Below are positions 1-5,474 of a DNA stretch of 5,474 nucleotides, in pieces (within the stretch, counting starts at the first letter, position 1; each line of letters begins with the position of its first letter). Below the pieces are notes generated by a model, which saw nothing but the letters and a program-made list of their open reading frames with translations, did not search any database and was not told the DNA's origin. The stretch is from Erysipelotrichia bacterium. GTDB lineage: Bacteria; Bacillota_I; Bacilli_A; RFN20; CAG-826. The stretch covers positions 1 through 5,474 of the forward strand of contig JAAZFR010000118.1 of the NCBI GenBank assembly GCA_012971835.1, written 5' to 3'. Made by a program: the position numbers and the translations under genes.

Positions 1-308
1 ATATCGCCGAGATTTATATCGCCAAAACCCGCACCGCTGAAACCAGCGCCCGAAAAGGGATTGCCGCCACTTGAAGTTCCTTGTTCAAAAGCAGCATGAC
101 CGAATTGATCATAAGTCGACCGTTTATTATCGTCAAAAAGGATGTCGTATGCCTCTTGAACTTCTTTAAATTTTGTTTCGGCACCGGCTTCTTTATTAAT
201 ATCTGGGTGATATTTTTTTGCTAAACGGCGATAAGCCGACTTAATTTCGTCTTTGCTCGCTCCCTTTTTAAGACCGAGAACTTCATAATAGTCGCGTTTC
301 GTGGCCAT
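1..308 (-). CDS. dnaJ: DnaJ co-chaperone (Hsp40), N-terminal part; 3' end beyond the window
   Basis: DnaJ delivers unfolded clients to DnaK and stimulates its ATPase in the cytoplasm. Translation from the ATG at 306-308 gives 102 complete codons before the window ends, beginning [13 protein letters not shown] full J domain is visible at about residues 5-70, with the basic helix II (residues 21-33, ...YRRLAKKY), the invariant HPD triad at residues 34-36 that is needed to stimulate DnaK, and the YDQFG end of the domain at 66-70. A Gly/Phe-rich linker starts near residue 77 and runs to the window edge, as in class A and B J-proteins. The zinc-finger and client-binding domains are not in view, so class A (true DnaJ) rests on operon position and the well-matched J domain. 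The start is supported by AAAGGAG at 313-319, four bases upstream. It is the last visible gene of hrcA-grpE-dnaK-dnaJ, 64 nt after dnaK. Confidence 0.95.
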   Translation of the reverse strand, partial: MATKRDYYEVLGLKKGASKDEIKSAYRRLAKKYHPDINKEAGAETKFKEVQEAYDILFDDNKRSTYDQFGHAAFEQGTSSGGNPFSGAGFSGAGFGDINLGD

Positions 309-328
309 AAGTCTCCTTTACTATTAAA

Positions 329-352
329 GCGAAGGGGCTTATGCCCCTACGC
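329..352 (-). other. Intergenic hairpin between dnaK and dnaJ
   Basis: A 10-bp inverted repeat with one A/A mismatch encloses a 4-base loop; the inner six pairs (aggggc/gcccct) are perfect and GC-rich. It sits in the 64-nt gap after the dnaK stop and before the dnaJ Shine-Dalgarno. In the transcribed direction it is followed only by TTTAATAGT, a weak U-tract, so full termination is unlikely. Inference: it could be a partial terminator or an mRNA processing or stability element that lowers dnaJ expression relative to dnaK. The hairpin is plain in the sequence; its function is not. Confidence 0.6.
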
Positions 353-372
353 TCGTGAATGTGAATATTTGA

Positions 373-2217
<1,845 letters not shown>

Positions 2218-2231
2218 TTAACCTCCTATGA

Positions 2232-2861
2232 TTAAGCGTCTTTATTGACGCATGTATCCTTTTTTTGTTCTCCGTCTTTATTTTCAGTCTCTGCGGTCGA
2301 GCTTTTTGCTTTACTAACGATGACGTTCGCCGGACGGATAAGGCGATCTTTTAATTTATATCCTTTGTTAAGGACGCGGATGACGAGGTTTGCCTCCCCA
2401 TCTTTTTCTTCAGCTTCCACCGCATGCATCGTTCTGACATCGAAGTGCTCACCTTCTTTGGGGGCGATTTCTTTAACGCCTTCTTTTTCAAGGACAGCAA
2501 GCATATTTTGGTAGATGTATTGAAATCCGATTAAATAGTTTTTTAATTCCGGATTAGCTGGCTCCATCGATAAAGCGAAATAGAAACCATCAAGAATAGG
2601 AAGCAGGTCGCCAATGAAGCCCTCTGCGCGGTATTTTATCCCTTCGCTTAATTCGCGTTCCACACTTTTGCGCAGATTTTGCGTGTCGGCATAAGCTTTG
2701 AAATATTCGTTTTTCCAGTGGTTGGCATCCGCTTTCCACTTTGCGATTTCCGCTTCTTTAGCTTCTAACTTGTGGCGGAAGGAACGTCGCTCTTTGTCTT
2801 TACCTTCCTCGTGTTCAACTTGTTCTTCTTTTTTTACTTCGGATTTTAGTTCTTTTTCCAT
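2232..2861 (-). CDS. grpE: GrpE nucleotide exchange factor for DnaK, complete
   Basis: GrpE is a homodimeric cytoplasmic co-chaperone that opens the DnaK nucleotide cleft and releases ADP, resetting the Hsp70 cycle. The 209-residue product has a charged, Lys/Glu-rich N-terminus (1-30), a long helix predicted to form the dimer coiled coil (about 28-80) including YADTQNLRKSVERE (57-70), a four-helix-bundle region (about 82-130, with LLPILD at 86-91), and the C-terminal beta wing with PKEGEHFD (134-141), MHAVE (145-149) and the family signature around KGYKLKDRLIRPANVIVS (166-183). A hydrophilic tail of about 26 residues follows. The usual NFERAL-like stretch after LLP.LD reads GFYFAL (92-97), a deviation. 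The ATG overlaps the end of hrcA by 16 nt, and its AGGAGG lies inside hrcA, so the two genes are probably translationally coupled. Confidence 0.98.
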   Translation of the reverse strand: MEKELKSEVKKEEQVEHEEGKDKERRSFRHKLEAKEAEIAKWKADANHWKNEYFKAYADTQNLRKSVERELSEGIKYRAEGFIGDLLPILDGFYFALSMEPANPELKNYLIGFQYIYQNMLAVLEKEGVKEIAPKEGEHFDVRTMHAVEAEEKDGEANLVIRVLNKGYKLKDRLIRPANVIVSKAKSSTAETENKDGEQKKDTCVNKDA

Positions 2862-3910
2862 CCGTTTTCATCCTCCTTTGTTGGTTGTTGTTCCTCTTGA
2901 TTATCGTCGTATGTTTCAAAATGCTTTTCGATTGATTCGACGACGTATTCTAAATAATTAATAACCTTTGCATAGTCCATGCGGCGTGGGCCAACGATGG
3001 CGATACTGCCTTCTTTTTGTCCTGGAACCTTAAGCTTGGCCGAGACGACAGCGACATCTTCATAATCGTTATCATCTTCACCGATGCGAATCGTCAACTC
3101 GTTATCCCCTTCCTTAGTTATATCTCTTAATAAATCGGGGGAGTTGAGCATTTGTAGGATCTTCTTCAACTTATGAATATCAGTCGAATACTCAGGCTGA
3201 TCCAGGAGTCGTTCACGACCATAGAGGCTGAGGCGATCAGAAGCAAAGCGCAGGAAGGTTTCTAACATCGCTTGATATAAGATATCATGTCCAACAATCA
3301 AGTCGCTAATTAGCGGCTTAATGGCCTGCATTTTAATAACTAATTCTGAGATCGGTGTTCCCGAGAGACGGTCGTTTAATAATTTGACGCACGATTGAAC
3401 ATCATCAATTTTAATTTTTTCGCCAACGTTAAATGTTTTGTTCTCAACGTAACCAGTGTCAGTAACAAAGACGGCAGTTGCTGATTTTTCACTAATCGGA
3501 ATAATTTGTAGACTAACCAACTTTTCTTCATTGGCGTTAGGTCCTAAAACAACACTGACGAGATTGGTCATGTGTGAAAGTATCTCACAAGACTCCTTAA
3601 TTACTTCCTCGGCTGATTGAACTTTTTGATTTAAAACTGTTTGTATCCGGTGTTGAATCTCCTCATCGAGAGATTTTTCACGAAGATTATCAACATAATA
3701 GCGATATCCCTTACTCGATGGAACGCGGCCACTTGAAGTATGAGTTTTTTCTAATAGCCCATCGATTTCTAAGGCGTTCATTTCACTGCGAATGGTCGCC
3801 GAAGAATACTCGAGATGATATTCATCGAGCAAAGTTTGACTTCCAACCGGTTGGGCGGTTTTGATAAAGTGATCGACAATTAGTTTTAAGATTTTATCGC
3901 GACGGTTCAT
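2846..3910 (-). CDS. hrcA: Heat-inducible transcription repressor HrcA, complete
   Basis: HrcA is a dimeric repressor that binds CIRCE inverted repeats upstream of chaperone genes. In studied Bacillota its folding depends on GroEL, so free GroEL sets repression. The 354-residue product has the N-terminal winged-helix domain: RRDKILKLIVDHFIKTAQPV (3-22), SSATIRSEMNALE (36-48) as the recognition region, and the highly typical SSGRVPSSKGYRYYVD (59-74). The GAF-like central domain spans about 100-220 and 275-330. The C-terminal signature reads GPRRMDY at 307-313, where most family members have GPTRMDY. An acidic, Gln-rich tail (about 331-354) is encoded in the part that overlaps grpE. It is first in the operon, directly behind two CIRCE copies, which indicates autoregulation. 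The Shine-Dalgarno (AAAGGGA, 3917-3923) is weaker than those of grpE and dnaK, suiting a repressor needed in small amounts. Confidence 0.98.
   Translation of the reverse strand: MNRRDKILKLIVDHFIKTAQPVGSQTLLDEYHLEYSSATIRSEMNALEIDGLLEKTHTSSGRVPSSKGYRYYVDNLREKSLDEEIQHRIQTVLNQKVQSAEEVIKESCEILSHMTNLVSVVLGPNANEEKLVSLQIIPISEKSATAVFVTDTGYVENKTFNVGEKIKIDDVQSCVKLLNDRLSGTPISELVIKMQAIKPLISDLIVGHDILYQAMLETFLRFASDRLSLYGRERLLDQPEYSTDIHKLKKILQMLNSPDLLRDITKEGDNELTIRIGEDDNDYEDVAVVSAKLKVPGQKEGSIAIVGPRRMDYAKVINYLEYVVESIEKHFETYDDNQEEQQPTKEDENGWKKN
2862..2879 (-). promoter_or_regulatory. grpE Shine-Dalgarno embedded in the hrcA coding end
   Basis: AAAGGAGGA occupies 2871-2879, with AGGAGG at 2872-2877, ten bases before the grpE ATG. 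It lies inside the last codons of hrcA, whose TAA stop is at 2846-2848, downstream of the grpE start. Ribosomes finishing hrcA therefore cross the grpE start, consistent with coupling. This site also decides the grpE start: another ATG at 2869-2871 is directly next to the Shine-Dalgarno and in a different frame. Confidence 0.8.
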
Positions 3911-3916
3911 TTTTTG

Positions 3917-3923
3917 TCCCTTT
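3917..3923 (-). promoter_or_regulatory. Weak hrcA Shine-Dalgarno abutting CIRCE
   Basis: AAAGGGA lies six bases before the hrcA ATG and directly follows the downstream CIRCE. It is a poorer anti-SD match than the AGGAGG sites of grpE and dnaK. If the leader RNA starts within or just before CIRCE, the inverted repeat could fold next to this site; that is inference. Confidence 0.55.
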
Positions 3924-3950
3924 TTAGCACCCGAATTGCTTGAGTGCTAA
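3924..3950 (-). promoter_or_regulatory. CIRCE operator 1 (HrcA binding site, downstream copy)
   Basis: Reading the minus strand, TTAGCACTC, nine bases, then GGGTGCTAA. This matches 17 of 18 arm positions of the CIRCE consensus TTAGCACTC-N9-GAGTGCTAA with exact 9-bp spacing. It starts four bases after the -10 box, so it covers the predicted transcription start and is placed to block initiation. Confidence 0.96.
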
Positions 3951-3954
3951 CTAT

Positions 3955-3982
3955 ATTATATAGAGTCTTTTGGCACTGTCAA
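3955..3982 (-). promoter_or_regulatory. Sigma-A type promoter of the hrcA-grpE-dnaK-dnaJ operon
   Basis: On the minus strand a perfect TTGACA (-35, 3977-3982) is separated by 16 bp from a perfect TATAAT (-10, 3955-3960). The predicted start is near 3948, giving a leader of about 38 nt before hrcA. The -35 lies within CIRCE 2 and the start within CIRCE 1. DNA just upstream (about 3997-4020) is very A/T-rich and could act as an UP element. A strong vegetative promoter held down by HrcA is the usual design for this class of heat-shock genes. Confidence 0.92.
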
Positions 3983-3996
3983 GTATGAAGTGCTAA
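3970..3996 (-). promoter_or_regulatory. CIRCE operator 2 (upstream, degenerate copy)
   Basis: On the minus strand, TTAGCACTT, nine bases, then CAGTGCCAA. This matches 15 of 18 CIRCE arm positions with the exact 9-bp spacer. It contains the -35 hexamer and lies centre-to-centre 46 bp from CIRCE 1. The position over the -35 and the preserved spacing argue that it is a real second HrcA site, probably weaker than the first. Confidence 0.85.
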
Positions 3997-4011
3997 AAAT
4001 AACAAATTTTG

Positions 4012-4043
4012 TACAAAAATTAAAAAACCACATTCATGTGGTT
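4012..4043 (-). terminator. Rho-independent terminator of the hemW-RDD unit
   Basis: AACCACA and TGTGGTT form a perfect 7-bp stem with a 4-base loop (4026-4043). On the minus strand it is followed by a run of T, then AATTTTT (down to about 4012). It lies 18 bp beyond the RDD stop codon and just upstream of the chaperone operon promoter, so it should separate the two transcription units. The stem is short and only moderately GC-rich. Confidence 0.82.
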
Positions 4044-4061
4044 ATTCAGTAGAAAGATGAG

Positions 4062-4484
4062 TTATCGATGGCGATAATCGACAACAACTGTTTCTGTTAT
4101 GCGATCAAAAATAGTTCGTTCGGTATGAACACTTATCATGTAAACGGCATTAACAAGAACCATTGGCAAAACCCCAATTGTCACGCCTCTTAATAATGCT
4201 TCACGCGCCGTGAGTGGTACACGATTAGGGTGCATGATTTTAATACCCATAATCAAAGAACCTAATGTAAAACCTTTGCTGATCATCAAAAAGAGAAAGG
4301 TAAAAATGATGAACAAAAGGTAGGTCGCCAGTTCAACTGCTAAGAAATAAAAATAAATAGGAATATTCGTGTTAAAAGGAATTTGAAAGTAGATGACAAT
4401 ACCGAGGACAAGAGGGGGAATAAAAGCAATCAAAAGATCGATTAAGTAGGCGATAATTCGTTTTTCGTAGCGGGCGATTTCCAT
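4062..4484 (-). CDS. RDD family integral membrane protein
   Basis: This is a small inner-membrane protein of 140 residues and about three membrane segments (roughly 10-34, 42-67 and 98-118). It belongs to the RDD family, named for an Arg and two Asp residues: here Arg9 and Asp16 in the first segment (KRIIAYLIDLL) and Asp127 in the C-terminal RTIFDRITETVVV. The loop GFTLGSLIMGIKIM (71-84), followed by a basic segment with Arg94 and Arg99, is also typical. The function of most RDD proteins is unknown; some have been linked to ion transport or osmotic stress, but nothing here identifies a substrate. The ATG lies 2 nt after the hemW stop with no clear Shine-Dalgarno in the AT-rich upstream sequence, suggesting coupled translation. 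The position between hemW and hrcA differs from the Bacillus order, where hemW directly precedes hrcA. The family call is good; the role is open. Confidence 0.85.
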   Translation of the reverse strand: MEIARYEKRIIAYLIDLLIAFIPPLVLGIVIYFQIPFNTNIPIYFYFLAVELATYLLFIIFTFLFLMISKGFTLGSLIMGIKIMHPNRVPLTAREALLRGVTIGVLPMVLVNAVYMISVHTERTIFDRITETVVVDYRHR

Positions 4485-4486
4485 AT

Positions 4487-5474
4487 TTATATAATTTTTA
4501 GAAGAATGCGATCAAGAATCATTATACCTTCATCCGACAATCTAATTCTTCCATTTGATTTTAGCACAAGCTTATCTTTTATCGCATCATGCAAAATAGC
4601 AAGACGTCTATCTAATATTTCCTGACCATATCGCTGCAAATACTCATCAATAGCAAAACCTTGTTCTAGACGTAGATTTAAGAGCCAATAGTATTTCTCA
4701 TCATCTTCAAGGGAAACGAATTCTTCGCTTTGGCGGCGGACGCCTTTTAAGTACTTGCTCATGTTACGTGTGTTTTCGTAACGAATTCCCATAACATAGC
4801 CGGAAGCACCAAGTCCGACCCCGTAATATTCTTTGTTACGCCAATAAGTAAGATTATGACGAGAAAAAAAGCCCGGCTTTGCAAAATTGGAAACTTCGTA
4901 ACGATCATAACCTTTACTCCTAAGAAACTCTAAAATGAGGTCATAATGATTACGCGAATCATCCTCGTTTTGTTCGGTTATGCCTTTTAGATAAAAGACG
5001 GTTCCGGAATGAATCGTTAAAGAGTAGATTGATATATGTTCTGGATTAAGGCTGATGAGTCGTTTTAAATCTTTTCTTAGGACTGCTTTGCTTTGCAAAG
5101 GCACTCCATAAATAAGATCGAGATTAAGATTATGAAAGCCCATTTGTCGTGCCTGACTTACTACTTTTTCGACATCGCGAAAGCTGTGTTGGCGATTTAG
5201 ACTTTTCAAGATGGCATCATCGGTTGACTGCACACCGATTGAAAGACGGTTGACACCATACTTTTTTAGTAAAGTTAGTTTTTCAAAATCGATGTTTTCG
5301 ACATTTACTTCAAAAGTGAACTCACCACCTTGATTAATCAAAGGGCTGATTTTATCTAAGAGCTTTTTCAAAAGTTCGATACTTAAAGAGCTCGGAGTGC
5401 CACCACCGACATAGATAGTGTCAACTTTATCAATCTGATACGAATCAATTTCCTCAAGCAAATTGTCAAGATAA
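4487..5474 (-). CDS. hemW: HemW-like radical SAM protein (heme chaperone / 'oxygen-independent coproporphyrinogen oxidase' family), N-terminus missing
   Basis: The reading frame is open to the window edge. The TTG at 5459-5461 is an internal Leu codon, and the true start with the CX3CX2C cluster-binding motif lies outside. About 329 residues are visible. Counting from that Leu as residue 1, they contain YVGGGTPSSLS (17-27, SAM binding), FEVN (49-52), GVNRLSIGVQS (69-79), LNLDLIYGVPLQS (112-124), HISIYSLTIHSGTVFY (137-152), YEVSNFAKPGFFSRHNLTYW (192-211) and YYGVGLGASGYV (216-227), all in HemW order. A winged C-terminal domain follows (about 265-324). HemW resembles HemN but in studied bacteria binds heme and passes it to membrane targets rather than oxidising coproporphyrinogen. 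Two positions differ from many homologues: VNVE where NPE/NPD is common, and GASGY where others have GAHGY. It lies 2 nt upstream of the RDD gene. Confidence 0.93.
   Translation of the reverse strand, partial: YLDNLLEEIDSYQIDKVDTIYVGGGTPSSLSIELLKKLLDKISPLINQGGEFTFEVNVENIDFEKLTLLKKYGVNRLSIGVQSTDDAILKSLNRQHSFRDVEKVVSQARQMGFHNLNLDLIYGVPLQSKAVLRKDLKRLISLNPEHISIYSLTIHSGTVFYLKGITEQNEDDSRNHYDLILEFLRSKGYDRYEVSNFAKPGFFSRHNLTYWRNKEYYGVGLGASGYVMGIRYENTRNMSKYLKGVRRQSEEFVSLEDDEKYYWLLNLRLEQGFAIDEYLQRYGQEILDRRLAILHDAIKDKLVLKSNGRIRLSDEGIMILDRILLKII

Noticed and set aside
355..366. Tandem GTGAAT repeat downstream of dnaK
   Set aside because: Only two 6-bp copies, likely chance.
309..372. A separate promoter for dnaJ in the dnaK-dnaJ gap
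   Set aside because: TTCACA/TTCACG-like -35 candidates have no acceptable -10 at 16-18 bp; the TTTAAT closer to dnaJ is about 25 bp away from them.
4007..4018. 12-bp palindrome TTTTGTACAAAA between the terminator and CIRCE 2
   Set aside because: It is A/T-rich and short, so it could arise by chance in this region and overlaps the T-tract of the terminator; no known operator matches.
4021..4038. Five-codon minus-strand ORF (MNVVF) within the terminator hairpin
   Set aside because: Too short, no Shine-Dalgarno, and fully explained by the terminator.
3911..4061. CtsR operator (GGTCAAA heptad repeats) in the operon control region
   Set aside because: No such repeat is present; regulation is explained by CIRCE alone.
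5459..5461. TTG as a possible start of hemW
   Set aside because: The frame stays open to the window edge (preceding residues YLDNL) and the conserved N-terminal radical-SAM region is still missing, so this is an internal Leu codon.

Overview
The window is a compact heat-shock locus read entirely from the minus strand. Transcription order runs from high to low coordinates: 5'-truncated hemW - RDD-family membrane protein - terminator - promoter with two CIRCE operators - hrcA - grpE - dnaK - 3'-truncated dnaJ. No gene on the plus strand is supported, and no gene-free stretch exceeds about 150 bp.

Organism: a low-to-moderate GC Bacillota member is most likely. The evidence is the order hemW...hrcA-grpE-dnaK-dnaJ, HrcA/CIRCE control, strong AGGAGG-type Shine-Dalgarno sites, and a DnaK lacking the roughly 22-residue insertion near residue 80 that proteobacterial DnaK proteins carry. 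Tryptophans are encoded by TGG and all five visible stops are TAA, so there is no sign of the mycoplasma UGA=Trp code. A Bacilli or Erysipelotrichia/Acholeplasma-like lineage is a guess from overall sequence character; genus cannot be given.

Region 4487-5474 is hemW without its N-terminal radical-SAM cysteine motif, which lies outside the window. Two bases after its stop begins a 140-residue RDD membrane protein (4062-4484) with no obvious Shine-Dalgarno, so translational coupling is likely. A hairpin followed by a T-rich tract (4012-4043) ends this upstream unit.

Region 3911-4000 is the control region of the chaperone operon: a consensus sigma-A promoter (TTGACA, 16 bp, TATAAT) whose -35 lies inside one CIRCE copy and whose predicted start lies inside a second. 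HrcA, product of the first gene, should bind both and repress its own operon. HrcA needs GroEL for activity in the known systems; no groEL is present here. Downstream, hrcA overlaps grpE by 16 nt, grpE and dnaK are 20 nt apart, and dnaK and dnaJ are separated by 64 nt holding a hairpin. GrpE (nucleotide exchange), DnaK (Hsp70) and DnaJ (J-protein) form the complete Hsp70 folding cycle.

The locus is largely canonical. I saw no sign of a novel system; the points worth a second look are the double CIRCE arrangement, the hairpin before dnaJ, the coupled hemW-RDD pair and a few substitutions at normally conserved positions.
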